Assembly: GCA_022841345.1 (NCBI GenBank)
Contig: JALHRR010000018.1
Span: forward strand, 28,040 to 92,039
DNA from: Saprospiraceae bacterium
Lineage (GTDB): Bacteria > Bacteroidota > Bacteroidia > Chitinophagales > Saprospiraceae
Length of the DNA stretch: 64,000 bases
Reading direction: 5' to 3'
Positions 36,901 through 47,065 of the stretch are shown piece after piece; the stretch's first letter is position 1; each line of letters starts with the position of its first letter. The notes under the pieces were generated by a model that did not search any database, was not told the DNA's origin, and saw nothing but the letters and a program-made list of their open reading frames with translations. A program made the translations under genes and the position numbers.

Positions 36901-39900
36901 GCTTACGTAATTGACGCATATACAGGCCCTGACAGAGCTATTTGTGCCGGAGATATCATCAGATTGGGAAATACACCATTTCTTATTGAGCCTGCAATAA
37001 CTTATCAGTGGACAATCCTCAGTGGGGATGCCGGAGCATTTGTAGGTACTCAGAATGTCCCTTCTCCATTAGTTGCTCCTGATGTAAGCACCGTTTTCCA
37101 ATTGGAAGTACAGGGGCCGGATGGCTGTATTTTCCAGAAAACAGTCGAAATCACTGTTGATCTTCCTGTGCAGGCAAATGCCGGACCGGATCATGTTCTT
37201 TGTCAGGGAGAAACTACAATACTCGGTACACCTTCTGCCGGTGCAGATATAAGATATAGCTGGCTGCCACGTTTCGAACTTAGTGGTTTTGATCAGGCGC
37301 AACCACAGTTTCTTGCTACAAATTCCTCAGATTGTGGAACAGTCACGTACATTTTAAGCGTTCAGAATGAATCGGGTGCATGTCCGGTTTCGGTGGATTC
37401 TGTGAATATTGATATCATCTCTGCAGATGCCGGACCCGATGGATGTGGCCCCAGATTAATTGGAACTACTGATCATAGCTGCGGGAAATTTTCATACCAA
37501 TGGGAAGTGATTTCCGGAGATTTCGGTAGTCTGGGTGCTCAGGGAAATCTTGCCCAGCCATTTGTCAATCCAAATACTTCGACGACATACAGACTGACTG
37601 TAAGTTTCAATGGAAAATCCTGCACTAGTGTGGTGAATGTTCCAATTTGTGAATGTCCGGTTTATAATATAAATGAGTCAGTTCCGGTGAATTGCGACGA
37701 TTTAATTCAACAAACTCCGCATTGCATCACCTTGCCAGGGAATAATGGATATACCATTACCTTGCTCAATCAGGATGCTCAGGTTACATTTGACGGCATT
37801 CAGATTTGTCTGATACAGAGCATAACGCAGGATGCGGTTTACCAAATAGAATATGAATTATTTGGTCAAACCTGTGTGAGCTCTGTAACCTTCAATGCCC
37901 CTTCCTTTACTATACCATCGGACAATTTAGAGGATATTATCATTTGTCCTGAAACGCAGTCAGATCCTTTGATGCTGATAGGGATTCCTTCTCAGGCTGA
38001 TTTTAGTTATGCCTGGTGGCCGACACTTGGGCTGGATGCAAGTGATATTTCCAATCCTCTGTTAGATTGGAGTCTGCTCTTACCGGGCAAGAATTTATAC
38101 ACACTTGAAGCAACTCATATTCCAACGAATTGCAGATATTTTATTAATCGGATTATTGATATCAGAGCACCTCTTGCTGATGCCGGACCCGACCGTGATT
38201 TTTGCAGTGGGATTTTTACAATACTCGGCACCCCGGGAAATCCAGAGCTGACTTACGAATGGACTCCCAATAATTTTCTGAATGATCCAAATATAGCTGA
38301 GCCTGAACTATTAATTTTAGGTGGATCCGGGACTTTTATTTACACACTTAAGGTGAGGGACCCGCTTACCGGATGTGAGAGCGAAGATCAGGTTGAACTA
38401 AGCATAGTGGATAATATCACGGCAGATGCGGGGGTTGACAAACAAATCTGTTCAGGTCAGAGTTTAACTCTTGGAGGCAACTCGCTATATGGCCCTGAAT
38501 ACAAATTCAGATGGAGTCCGGAGACAGGATTGGATAATCCTTTTTCTGCCAACCCAATAGCAAGTCCCGCACAAACTACTACCTACAGACTATCCCTGTT
38601 TTTGGAAGGTCTGGAGGGCTGTGTGGCAGTGGATGAGGTAACTATTTCGGTAAGAGCTTCCGGTCCTTTGAATTTGAATATCGGGCCGGACCAGACATTA
38701 TGCAGTCCGGGAACCATTACTCTGGGTAATGCAGCTCAAAACGGATTTGTATATTCATGGACTCCTGTTGAGGGATTAACTGATCCTTCTGCAGCACAAC
38801 CTATTGCTACCATTACAGATGATATTGTGTATTCACTTTTTGCAGTGGATACAATTAATTGTTTGACAGGAACGGATGAGATTCAAATAACGCTGCAAGA
38901 TACATTATTGCTTGCCGGCAGAGATACAATGATTTGCTCTGGAGATGAAATTATCATTGGATTACCTGCAGTGGCAGGAGTAAGCTATGCCTGGGAACCT
39001 TCACCTTTTCTTACGGGAATTAATATCGCTCAACCGACTGTAAATCCAACTGTAAGTTCCTCATTTATTCTCAGGGCCACAATTGGAAATTGCACTTATG
39101 CAGACACAGTTTTGATAACTGTTCTCGAATTGCCTGATTTGTCTGGTTTGCAGGGAGGAATGATATGCAATGATTCAATAGAGATTGGATTGAATACGCC
39201 TCAAGCGGGCACTATTTATCTATGGCAGCCAGGGCTTGGATTGTCATCTGTCAATGATCCTTCGCCAATGGCATTTCCTGCTGTATCCACCACATACTAT
39301 ATCACAGCCATTAACGCAGCGGGATGTATTGCTGAGGATTCTGTCGAAGTAATAAATCCACTGGAAATAGTATTTGAAAGGCGGGACTATAGTGTATGTT
39401 TGGGTGAATCCATTTTGCTGGGGCCAAATTCTTCAGAGATAAATATTCAATTCACCTGGAGTCCGGGGGAATTTCTAAGTGATCCGGCTATTAGAAATCC
39501 GGTGTTTACAGCTACAGAGCCGGGTAGTTTTGCATACTTGCTCAGTGCAGACAAAGATGGATGCAATCAGACCTTTGAAGTAAATGTCTTAGTGAATGAT
39601 CCCGGGTCTTTAGAATTAAATGTTGAGTCTGCGGTCGTTTGTGCATTAGGGTGTATTGAAGTGAACATTAATCCCGACCAGGATTTTCAATTATTCCAAT
39701 GGTATCCTGAAACAGGAGTATCTGATCCTCAGTCCGGAAATGTCATTATTTGCCCTGAAACTAGCGGGTTTTATATATTGAACGCTATTAATACTGCCAA
39801 TTCCTGTGTGATAAAAGATTCAGTCTTTCTGCAATTGTCAGAAAATATTGCTCCGCTTGCAAATGCCGGAAAAGATACCACTATTTGTGTGGCCCAAAGT

Positions 39901-42900
39901 CTGCAACTGGGATCAGGTGAACAGTCAGGTGTAGAGTATCTCTGGTCTCCCAATCTGTATCTGAGCGGACAGAGTCTTGCCCGCCCGGCTTTTACACCTT
40001 CGATTGGGGGAAATTATACCGTAAAACTTGAAGTTTATGATCCACTGACAGGTTGCAGTAATGTCGATGAAATAGACATCAGCGTTATAGATATCAATGT
40101 AAATGTTATTGCACCGGACAGTATTTGTACAGGTGCTGAATTTAATGTTTACGCATCTATTGAGATCAATGGTCTTTCTATTAATCCGGATGAATTTGAG
40201 ATACAATGGGAACCTCAAAATGCCTTAATTCGTCAGGAAGGACTTGAAGCTGTTTTTTCATTAAACACATCAGGTATCATTTATTTTACGCTGAATCATA
40301 TACCAAGTGGATGCAGTTTCCAGGCTCAAAGATCAGTCAAAGTCATCGCAACACCACAGCCCGATATTGAACTTCCCGAAATTATCTATATATGTGATGC
40401 CACTCAAACATTTGAGATGCCGGTCACTCCGGAGCCCGGCCTTTTTTATAATTGGTCTCCGGGTACGGGTCTGAATAGCACCAGTATTGCAAACCCCACT
40501 GTTTCCGCTCCGACTCAGAGAGTAGACTACACATTAAGGGTAACAGATTTTTCATTTTCGGAATTCTGCAGAGTTGTGGAATATTATGTTTCGGTGGCGC
40601 CTGCAGAAGCACCGGCCATAGATGACATGGATTATTCACTGTGTCAGGATTCAGGCAGCTCAGTTATGATTTCTGCAAACCTGGGTGCCTCAGAATTTAC
40701 AACTGTTCTTGAATGGACTCCTTCTTCTTTCTTTCCCAATCCAAATGCAGCAGTTCAGAATGTGCCGGCAGACAGCTCCAGAATATTTACCTTACTGGCA
40801 GACTGGGTTTCTGATGAGAACCGGACATTTATCGGATGTCAGGCATCGGCTACACATTCAGTTATTATTTTGCCTAACCCAGTTGCGATGGCAGGAAGAG
40901 ACACTGCATTTTGTCAATTACAGCCTGTTCAACTGGGAGGTCCAGTTGTAGCAGGATATCAATATGAATGGTCCCCTGTTTTTGGACTGAATAACCCTTT
41001 CCTGGCCAGACCTGTAGCCAGTATCACTTCAGATATTACATACCGCTTAAAAGTCACAGACCAAAACGGATGCATGGATCTGGATTCTATTCAAATCCTT
41101 ACCTCCGGGTTTTTACTGGAAGTGGACACATTGCGAAGAGAAACTTGTCTGGGTCAGCAAGATGCTTTTGTGAGAATCAATACCTCCGGGGGAGTAAATC
41201 CTTTAATTTTTACATGGACTACTGTCAACGGAAGCGGAATTGTGCAGGGGCAAAAAGACCAGTTTACACTTGCTGCGGGAACATATCAACTCCTTGTAAC
41301 AGATGCTGCAGGATGTTCTGCCATGATTTCTGTGGTAATTCCCGCAGCACCATTCTGCTGCAGTGAATTTGTCTATAATTTCAATCCTCAAAATATGGAT
41401 CTGAGTTGTTCGGATATCATTCATTATGAGGAACCCATCATTGAAAATCATTGCTGTACAGGCGTAAATATTGAAGTGCTGGAATATACACTGGATGGAA
41501 ATTGTGCGCAAAATTATACAGTAGTTCGCCTGTTTACTATCACAGATGATTGCGGTAATATTGAATTTGTGGAACAAAGATTTTTTATCACAGATGTAGT
41601 AGCTCCTGTGATTTCAAATTGTGAACCCATTCTGGATACTTTGGAATGTGAAGGAAATAATATTAATCTCATTTTGCAGAATTGGCTGAACACTGTATCT
41701 CAAAGAGTCCGGGATTGTGGAATGGATGCATGTGATTCAATGCCTCAATTTGTCAGCAATTTCAATCAGGTTACTTTTGTCCCTTCCTGTGGGCTTAGCG
41801 GTTCTATTGAAATTCAGGGATTTCTTAGAGATCAGTGCGGGAATGAGAGTGAAACTATCACGGCAAGACTTGTCATTATTGACAGGACAGCCCCGGATAT
41901 TTCAGCATGTGTTAATCTGGATGCAACTTTGGATTGTGCTGCCGGAAATGCTCAGACCCTGGCAACCCAATGGCATCAGTCCAATATCACCCAATTGCTG
42001 AATTGTGCAGAAGATGCTTGTTCCAATAATTTCTTTCTGACGAATGATTTCAACTTTAATAATTTTGTTACACTCTGTGGTCAAACCGGGACACTAACTG
42101 TGACCTACCGTGTTTTTGATGTGTGCATGAACAGTAGTTCGCTGATAACTGCCAATCTCAGCATCAGTGACTTTTCAGCTGTTGAACCCTCTGCATGCGG
42201 CGATTTGAGCCTCACCGTTTCATGTGAGAATTTTGACCTCAATACCACTGCCTCTGCCTGGCATCAACAGAACCTTCAATTGCTGAATGATTGTGCATCA
42301 AATTCCTGCTCAGGAGCCTGGGAAATCACAGATAATTTTGATTTGAATAATTACGTCATCAACTGTGGTGAGGCAGGAAGTCTCGTGGTGTTTTATACTG
42401 TAACAGATCCTTGTAGTGGAATGGCCACTAATCTGGTTGGGATTTTAAATGTGATAAATGACCAGCTTCCTCAATTTGTTCAATGCGGAAATCTCAATAT
42501 TCAATTGGATTGTACAGATCCGGACATTGAGCTGACTTTACAAAACTGGCACCAACAGAATTTAATCACCTTGCAGCAATGTGCGGTGAATGGCTGCAAT
42601 CCAGTAGTTCAGATCATTTCAAATTTTGAGGACATTGTATTCCAGCCTGATTGCGGAGGCAGTGGAACCTATACGGTGACATATCAGCTTGTAGATATTT
42701 GTGGTGGAATGGGAGATGCCATAAATGGAGTGGCGACTGTTAGCAATTCAAGTCCACCGGACATTTCTCTTTGTCCGGATTTGGATTTGGAAATTGAATG
42801 CGATGGAGCTAATAATCTGGCTCAGATCCAGGCCTGGCATGAAAACAACCTTGAAATTCTGAGTAATTGTGCCCAAACAGTTTGCTCATCAGTAGATACC

Positions 42901-45900
42901 ATTCTCCATAATTTTGATCCGGATAATCTGCAGACAAGTTGTACATCACCCGGAACATTGGTTGTCAATTATGTTTTGCTGGATGCCTGTGGACTGAGCT
43001 CTGATACATTAATTGCAACATTGACCATACTCTTCATCTCAGATCCGGATTTATCTTCCTGTGTTCTGGACCTCGATGAAACGATTGAATGCAGTACAGA
43101 TGACTTTATAAATATTGCCAATACCTGGCATCAGAACAATCTGGATGCTTTGGAAACCTGCCTGGAAGGCGCATGTGTGCCCGTAGCTTTGATCAATCAT
43201 AATTTCAATCCTGCAAATTTTGAACAAGATTGCGGAGAGACCGGGTCACTTACTGTGACTTATCAGATTATGAATGCCTGCGGAGGTGTTCAGCAGAGCA
43301 TCATTGCAGTTCTTTCCATTATCGATACATTGCCACCGGTGATTAACTGGAATCCGAATGGATTTACAGATATCGGTAATGGTGATACACTTTTTGTGCA
43401 ATGTGCTGCAAATGAGCCTGACTGGGTATTATCCGGGGTAACAGAAAGCATGATTAGCGCTACAGATAATTGTGGAGGAGAAGTGACAATCGAGATTGTA
43501 GATGTGGTAGAGGCAATGGGAAATTGCGAAGACGATGGATTTTTCTTCAGGCTGAGATGTACCATCATTGCTTCAGATGAATGTGATAATGCCGATTCTC
43601 TGTGGTTTTATGTTTTAATTATTGATACAATTCCTCCGGTTATTTTGGGCACTCCGGCCGATGTGACAGTCAGCTGCGATCAGATTCCTGCCTGGCCTGT
43701 TATTCAGCAATGTCCGGATGATGGCACTTGTTGCGAAGAGGGAATTATTAAAGTCATGGATGCCTGTGAATGTGCCACTCTATTGACAGAGGAAATTCTT
43801 GTAGATAATTGTGAAGCGACCTATCAAATACTGAGAATTTGGATTGCGGAAGATAATTGTGGAAATGAAAGACGAGACACCCAGACAATCACTGTTCAAA
43901 GAGGCGGTGCTCCCGGATTTGTCATTAATCACGACATTTTAAGTGTCTTCGAGCCTGGCGCAGAAATAACATATGAATGTGATGGATACATGGATGAACC
44001 CTTCTGGTTTGCTGGACTCCATGAAGGATTGGTAGAAATAGTAAATGATTGTATTTCAGGGAATGCACCTGTTACTTTCTCTATTACTGAAGTACCTGCA
44101 GAAAATTGTGCAACGGATGGATTTGTAAAACAATGGCGGCTTTCCTGGACTGCAACTGAAGCTTGTGGTGAGATCAATGAATTATTTTTCATCGTTAGTT
44201 ATTTGGATACACAAGCGCCTATCATCAGCGGCTCAGCGGAGGTGTGTAAGCTGGATCAGGCAATTGTTTTTGCTCAAGACTTATGTACAGATGCTACGCT
44301 CAGTTTTTCTGATGAATTGGTTCCATCTGTTTGCTTTCCGGGGACGGAAGATCTGCTCAGATTGTGGACTGCTCAGGATGCTTGTGGCAATATCAGCACA
44401 TTTGAACAGCGAATATTAAGCCCACAAAATCCTGTTCTGGTTACTGTGATTAAAAATAATCAAGCTCTGAATAATGTACAGAGTGGGGATGTCATTCAGG
44501 TAGAATGTCAGGGAGATACCGCACCTGATTTTGGGTTCAATGCTTCCGATATTGAATTTATTTCTGTTTGCGGGCAGGAATTAGCTATAACATTTGAAGA
44601 GGCCGTATTCCTACAGGGAGATTGCGATTTTGATGGATATCTGGAAAAATGGCGTGTGTCCTGGTCAGCTCAGGACTCCTGTGCAGGTGAAGTTTCTTTC
44701 GTATTATTTATTGATATCATTGATACAAGTGCACCTGAATTCATTCCTATGAGTGATGTGATGCTCACTTGTGGACAGGATTTTATTCTTCCTGAGGCTA
44801 CTGATAATTGCTCAGATGTGGTCATAGATCTGATTGACGAAGAATATGGAACAGAGTTGGATTGTGATCAATTCTGGAATATCCGCAGAAGATATCGCGC
44901 CACGGACGAATGTGGAAATTCGGCTGAACAAGACTTTTGGTATATTGTAGACCGGACAGAAAGGGTCATTTTCAGTGGACTGAATGATGAAGTCACTTGT
45001 ATTGCAAATCCTGTGCCGACAGTAGTTGCCACTGATGCTTGTACGGGGAAAATATATCCGGCTGTACTGACCACAACTAATGCTGCCAGCACCTGTGGAA
45101 CCGGCACCATCGAAACCAGAACCTGGACGGCTACTGATGATTGTGGAATCGTGTACACTATCCAACAAGAAGTTTTTGTGGGGGATAATAGTGCTCCTCA
45201 ATTGGCATTTAACCATCCAATATTGGGAACTATTCAGCATCTTCAATCAAGGACTTTGACATGTGAAGAAATAACAGAGCTGGAAACTGCACAGTCATAT
45301 CCTTTCAAGGCAGATGATATCAGCGTATTGAACGAATGTGTTTTTGATTCCCAAATAGGTATCAATATTCAAAAGTTGCCTCAATGCCCCACTGACAAGA
45401 ATAAAGAGCGTACAATTTTTACATGGACGGTGAGCGATTTGTGTGGCAATAGCAGTTCTTTTCAAATAACTATTGTAACAAGAGATATTACGGGGCCTGT
45501 ATTTTTGGATCCTCCTGGTGATTTGGATCTGACTTGTCAGACGATTCCGCCTGCTCCTAATCTGTCGATATTTGACGAATGTTCTGATCTGCTGGTGACC
45601 TATAGCGAAACAGAAAGCAGAAGTGGCTTAACCACCGAACTCGAAAGAATATGGATTGCAACGGATGCATGTGCCAATGTCACTGAATTTACTCAACTGG
45701 TTACAGCGACTCAGGAGACATCATTTGAATGCAATATTACCGGGCTAACAACTCCGCCATGCAACTCCGGAGGAAATTCTCTGCAAGCTATGATCTATGG
45801 TGGCATGCCGCCTTATCAGTATCACTGGACGGTCAGTGGAGGTGTCTGTGAAATTCTGGAAGGACAGGGAACGGATCGCATTGTATATTCCATAGGATTC

Positions 45901-46275
45901 AGCCAGACTAGTATTATTTTGAGAGTTACTGATGCTGCAGGTTGTATTACCTCCTGTGATGTCAGCTTAGTCTGCGTTCCGGAGCGGGAAGGTGATGGCA
46001 GAGTGGGGGATGATCTTTCATCGGTTATCATTTTCTCGATATATCCGATTCCGGCTGCAGATGAATTATTTGCTTTGTACACTGCCACGGAAGACACTTG
46101 GGTAGATGTCCTTTTCTTTGACATGGCAGGAAAGGAAGTACTGAAACAAAAATATTATTTCCTTACCTCTGACAGGGAGCAGAAGATCAATATTTCCACA
46201 CTTCTTCCTGGTATGTATTACATAAGATTTGTTGCTGATAATTTCCATCATATGAGTAAGGTGATTAAGCAGTAG
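33922..46275 (+). CDS. giant T9SS-secreted multidomain surface protein (SBBP, PKD-like and Cys-rich repeats)
   Basis: 4,117 residues from the ATG at 33922, which directly begins a signal peptide (MIPLSFLLHSLIFITSVNA); the frame also opens at a TTG at 33817. Order: a DUF7948-like N-terminal domain (to ~34760), a seven-unit SBBP-type beta-propeller (WSTYFGG-like lines, ~34765-36330), about 13 PKD/Ig-like units starting xAGxDxxxCxGxxxxLG (~36930-41100), one SprB-like unit (~41107-41355), then Cys- and Asp-rich HYR-like modules (~41356-45720) including six ~96-residue repeats with W-H-x-x-N-L (~41610-43330), another PKD-like unit, and a Por_Secre_tail sorting domain (IYPIPAADELF to the end). The last targets it to the type IX secretion system and the cell surface. 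Adhesion or matrix function is inferred from architecture. It stands alone. Confidence 0.88.
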   Translation: MIPLSFLLHSLIFITSVNAAYVEGDSITDPFQYFKDKLYFEPNAGIWDSDIRYQMSGPGKLIRFKDSAIIFTIYESPGAGNKTSSSESSPDYKTYVESSLAHLRSRYESQSSSISPEDELNGHTFQLAWKDAQHSGGWETLRPYPDVFNRYRPDKQSPSCPAYAELWKMGLYNGIDIRYYSSESGDLEYDYVLKAGADWRQIMMMYEGIGGMSVLPSGELSLETSLGTVTVGTPFVYQVIDGIKKQIPCTYKIHPDGAIGFEMNDQDIDPSEMLIIDPVAIKWSTYFGGTDNDVVVNIQEDDRFIYVLFGTLSLDFPTTPGAFQTSLAGNQDLAVACFTQDGQRLWSTYIGGSEFESANLMIVDESYVYILGESSSSDFPVSPGAFQTDLPGFSNLILTKLNKFNGLRDWSTYLGGDAFEFGGTLLQDESNLFIFAYSGSQDFPTTPGALQETPTGLSENPVLASISKESGFPVWSTYFGTTEPIFSLVFIADALIDDSQLVVSGSAPEGLPVSSDALAPDNSGVFGGFWGTFDKNTGALTYSSFLQDAGEYTLNQIVATQDSYIFYGETDAQFVPEPGAFQPGFGGGSSDLLLTSVDKSSKQIKWSTFLGGSSEESMSFSFHSLRTLVYDGENVMLAAKTGSANFPTSPGAFQEETGFPPGQKFILASYLAASGQQNWSTFYSNQNIPGDDDLIMIALEENHLYTVSRTQSKELFPSAHAVQAFPAGVYDLFISSVNPENGFPECASYFGGRGNESFVPFVFVQGDLVISGNTQSDDLPVSVNALINRKPNDTDIGFITRFTPCCSGTVINSITPDEQEVCRGGTPQLLEGSVAIFDRGTTDLLRNGVLYRQDGSARPGQYQWQISADLIIWTNIPGATEQNFQAEITEEDRWYRRVIGCDTSMVVRIISRNVNAPIVDPGGPFIHCPNIPFLAGGTPTVSGANGVFSIQWQPSILFNDAEISNPLLSISENVVLSVEVIDQENCRVVKSVPAYVIDAYTGPDRAICAGDIIRLGNTPFLIEPAITYQWTILSGDAGAFVGTQNVPSPLVAPDVSTVFQLEVQGPDGCIFQKTVEITVDLPVQANAGPDHVLCQGETTILGTPSAGADIRYSWLPRFELSGFDQAQPQFLATNSSDCGTVTYILSVQNESGACPVSVDSVNIDIISADAGPDGCGPRLIGTTDHSCGKFSYQWEVISGDFGSLGAQGNLAQPFVNPNTSTTYRLTVSFNGKSCTSVVNVPICECPVYNINESVPVNCDDLIQQTPHCITLPGNNGYTITLLNQDAQVTFDGIQICLIQSITQDAVYQIEYELFGQTCVSSVTFNAPSFTIPSDNLEDIIICPETQSDPLMLIGIPSQADFSYAWWPTLGLDASDISNPLLDWSLLLPGKNLYTLEATHIPTNCRYFINRIIDIRAPLADAGPDRDFCSGIFTILGTPGNPELTYEWTPNNFLNDPNIAEPELLILGGSGTFIYTLKVRDPLTGCESEDQVELSIVDNITADAGVDKQICSGQSLTLGGNSLYGPEYKFRWSPETGLDNPFSANPIASPAQTTTYRLSLFLEGLEGCVAVDEVTISVRASGPLNLNIGPDQTLCSPGTITLGNAAQNGFVYSWTPVEGLTDPSAAQPIATITDDIVYSLFAVDTINCLTGTDEIQITLQDTLLLAGRDTMICSGDEIIIGLPAVAGVSYAWEPSPFLTGINIAQPTVNPTVSSSFILRATIGNCTYADTVLITVLELPDLSGLQGGMICNDSIEIGLNTPQAGTIYLWQPGLGLSSVNDPSPMAFPAVSTTYYITAINAAGCIAEDSVEVINPLEIVFERRDYSVCLGESILLGPNSSEINIQFTWSPGEFLSDPAIRNPVFTATEPGSFAYLLSADKDGCNQTFEVNVLVNDPGSLELNVESAVVCALGCIEVNINPDQDFQLFQWYPETGVSDPQSGNVIICPETSGFYILNAINTANSCVIKDSVFLQLSENIAPLANAGKDTTICVAQSLQLGSGEQSGVEYLWSPNLYLSGQSLARPAFTPSIGGNYTVKLEVYDPLTGCSNVDEIDISVIDINVNVIAPDSICTGAEFNVYASIEINGLSINPDEFEIQWEPQNALIRQEGLEAVFSLNTSGIIYFTLNHIPSGCSFQAQRSVKVIATPQPDIELPEIIYICDATQTFEMPVTPEPGLFYNWSPGTGLNSTSIANPTVSAPTQRVDYTLRVTDFSFSEFCRVVEYYVSVAPAEAPAIDDMDYSLCQDSGSSVMISANLGASEFTTVLEWTPSSFFPNPNAAVQNVPADSSRIFTLLADWVSDENRTFIGCQASATHSVIILPNPVAMAGRDTAFCQLQPVQLGGPVVAGYQYEWSPVFGLNNPFLARPVASITSDITYRLKVTDQNGCMDLDSIQILTSGFLLEVDTLRRETCLGQQDAFVRINTSGGVNPLIFTWTTVNGSGIVQGQKDQFTLAAGTYQLLVTDAAGCSAMISVVIPAAPFCCSEFVYNFNPQNMDLSCSDIIHYEEPIIENHCCTGVNIEVLEYTLDGNCAQNYTVVRLFTITDDCGNIEFVEQRFFITDVVAPVISNCEPILDTLECEGNNINLILQNWLNTVSQRVRDCGMDACDSMPQFVSNFNQVTFVPSCGLSGSIEIQGFLRDQCGNESETITARLVIIDRTAPDISACVNLDATLDCAAGNAQTLATQWHQSNITQLLNCAEDACSNNFFLTNDFNFNNFVTLCGQTGTLTVTYRVFDVCMNSSSLITANLSISDFSAVEPSACGDLSLTVSCENFDLNTTASAWHQQNLQLLNDCASNSCSGAWEITDNFDLNNYVINCGEAGSLVVFYTVTDPCSGMATNLVGILNVINDQLPQFVQCGNLNIQLDCTDPDIELTLQNWHQQNLITLQQCAVNGCNPVVQIISNFEDIVFQPDCGGSGTYTVTYQLVDICGGMGDAINGVATVSNSSPPDISLCPDLDLEIECDGANNLAQIQAWHENNLEILSNCAQTVCSSVDTILHNFDPDNLQTSCTSPGTLVVNYVLLDACGLSSDTLIATLTILFISDPDLSSCVLDLDETIECSTDDFINIANTWHQNNLDALETCLEGACVPVALINHNFNPANFEQDCGETGSLTVTYQIMNACGGVQQSIIAVLSIIDTLPPVINWNPNGFTDIGNGDTLFVQCAANEPDWVLSGVTESMISATDNCGGEVTIEIVDVVEAMGNCEDDGFFFRLRCTIIASDECDNADSLWFYVLIIDTIPPVILGTPADVTVSCDQIPAWPVIQQCPDDGTCCEEGIIKVMDACECATLLTEEILVDNCEATYQILRIWIAEDNCGNERRDTQTITVQRGGAPGFVINHDILSVFEPGAEITYECDGYMDEPFWFAGLHEGLVEIVNDCISGNAPVTFSITEVPAENCATDGFVKQWRLSWTATEACGEINELFFIVSYLDTQAPIISGSAEVCKLDQAIVFAQDLCTDATLSFSDELVPSVCFPGTEDLLRLWTAQDACGNISTFEQRILSPQNPVLVTVIKNNQALNNVQSGDVIQVECQGDTAPDFGFNASDIEFISVCGQELAITFEEAVFLQGDCDFDGYLEKWRVSWSAQDSCAGEVSFVLFIDIIDTSAPEFIPMSDVMLTCGQDFILPEATDNCSDVVIDLIDEEYGTELDCDQFWNIRRRYRATDECGNSAEQDFWYIVDRTERVIFSGLNDEVTCIANPVPTVVATDACTGKIYPAVLTTTNAASTCGTGTIETRTWTATDDCGIVYTIQQEVFVGDNSAPQLAFNHPILGTIQHLQSRTLTCEEITELETAQSYPFKADDISVLNECVFDSQIGINIQKLPQCPTDKNKERTIFTWTVSDLCGNSSSFQITIVTRDITGPVFLDPPGDLDLTCQTIPPAPNLSIFDECSDLLVTYSETESRSGLTTELERIWIATDACANVTEFTQLVTATQETSFECNITGLTTPPCNSGGNSLQAMIYGGMPPYQYHWTVSGGVCEILEGQGTDRIVYSIGFSQTSIILRVTDAAGCITSCDVSLVCVPEREGDGRVGDDLSSVIIFSIYPIPAADELFALYTATEDTWVDVLFFDMAGKEVLKQKYYFLTSDREQKINISTLLPGMYYIRFVADNFHHMSKVIKQ

Positions 46276-46819
46276 AAAAGATTTCAGATTTCAGTCCCCA
46301 AAGCTTTGGGGATCAGTAATCAGATTTTAGATTTGAAACAGCCGGAGTTGAGCAAAATGGAACCTCGCGATTGAAGTAGGCTGCGCTAATGGTTAGCTCC
46401 TTACAAGTTGAAAGCCGGGTGGAGGTAGGCTGCGCCTTCGGGTTAGGAGTAGAGATCGTGTGTGTCGCTGCGCGACGTGTGTGCTTGCCGCTTTCTGCGA
46501 CACGGGATGTGGTTCGCTGCGCTCACGTGGGCATTGTGGGTAGTGGGTGTGGGAAAAGTCGGTGGGAGTTATGAGTTATGAGTTGAAAAGCCAGGGTGAT
46601 TGAAGTGATAAGTGTGTGTAAGAAAAAAAACTTACAATATGCTTCTTGTTTGATCGTCGAAGACGATCATTGGCTGTTACACATCCCGTGAACGCAGTGA
46701 ACCACATCCCGCGAGGCCATAGGCCTCAAGCAGCACACGAGCCGGGCTTCGCCCGAGCTCACACACCGGACAAGGAGCTTTCTTCTAACGCGCCCTAGGC
46801 ACGCTACTCCTATTCACTC
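46276..46819. repeat. intergenic hairpin-rich repeat, family 1 copy B
   Basis: No gene. It begins with CCCCAAAGCTTTGGGG (~46296) and then copies 6085-6497. Stem GATCGTC/GACGATC at 46652-46668 replaces GATCGCC/GGCGATC of the other copy. This copy carries an extra GAGGCCATAGGCCTC hairpin at ~46715 that the other lacks. It ends at the stop of the next minus-strand gene, as copy A does. Confidence 0.75.
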
Positions 46820-47065
46820 TTATACTCCATATCTACTAGCAGTCTGATCAATTGCGGCCGCCAGGTCACGATCTTTCTGCGTCACTTTATCTCCGGCATC
46901 ATGCGTGCTGAGTGTAAAACTTACTTTGTTAAAAGTATTAGACCAGCTTGGATGATGATTTAGTGATTCTGCTATGAAAGCCACTTCTGTCATAAAAGTG
47001 AACGCTTCTCTGAAGTTTTTGAAAGTCAGAGTACGGGTCAATTGATTTTCGGTTTCTTTCCACAT
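46820..47065 (-). CDS. 4a-hydroxytetrahydrobiopterin dehydratase (pterin-4a-carbinolamine dehydratase)
   Basis: 81 residues from the ATG at 47065 (MWKETENQL), which fits the family length; a longer frame reaches 47101. The enzyme dehydrates 4a-hydroxytetrahydrobiopterin to quinonoid dihydrobiopterin. The signature E-x3-H-H-P is present as ESLNHHPSWSN, followed by VSFTLSTHDAGDKVTQKD. It normally recycles the cofactor of aromatic amino acid hydroxylases; none is visible in this window. Downstream is the family 1 repeat. Confidence 0.93.
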   Translation of the reverse strand: MWKETENQLTRTLTFKNFREAFTFMTEVAFIAESLNHHPSWSNTFNKVSFTLSTHDAGDKVTQKDRDLAAAIDQTASRYGV

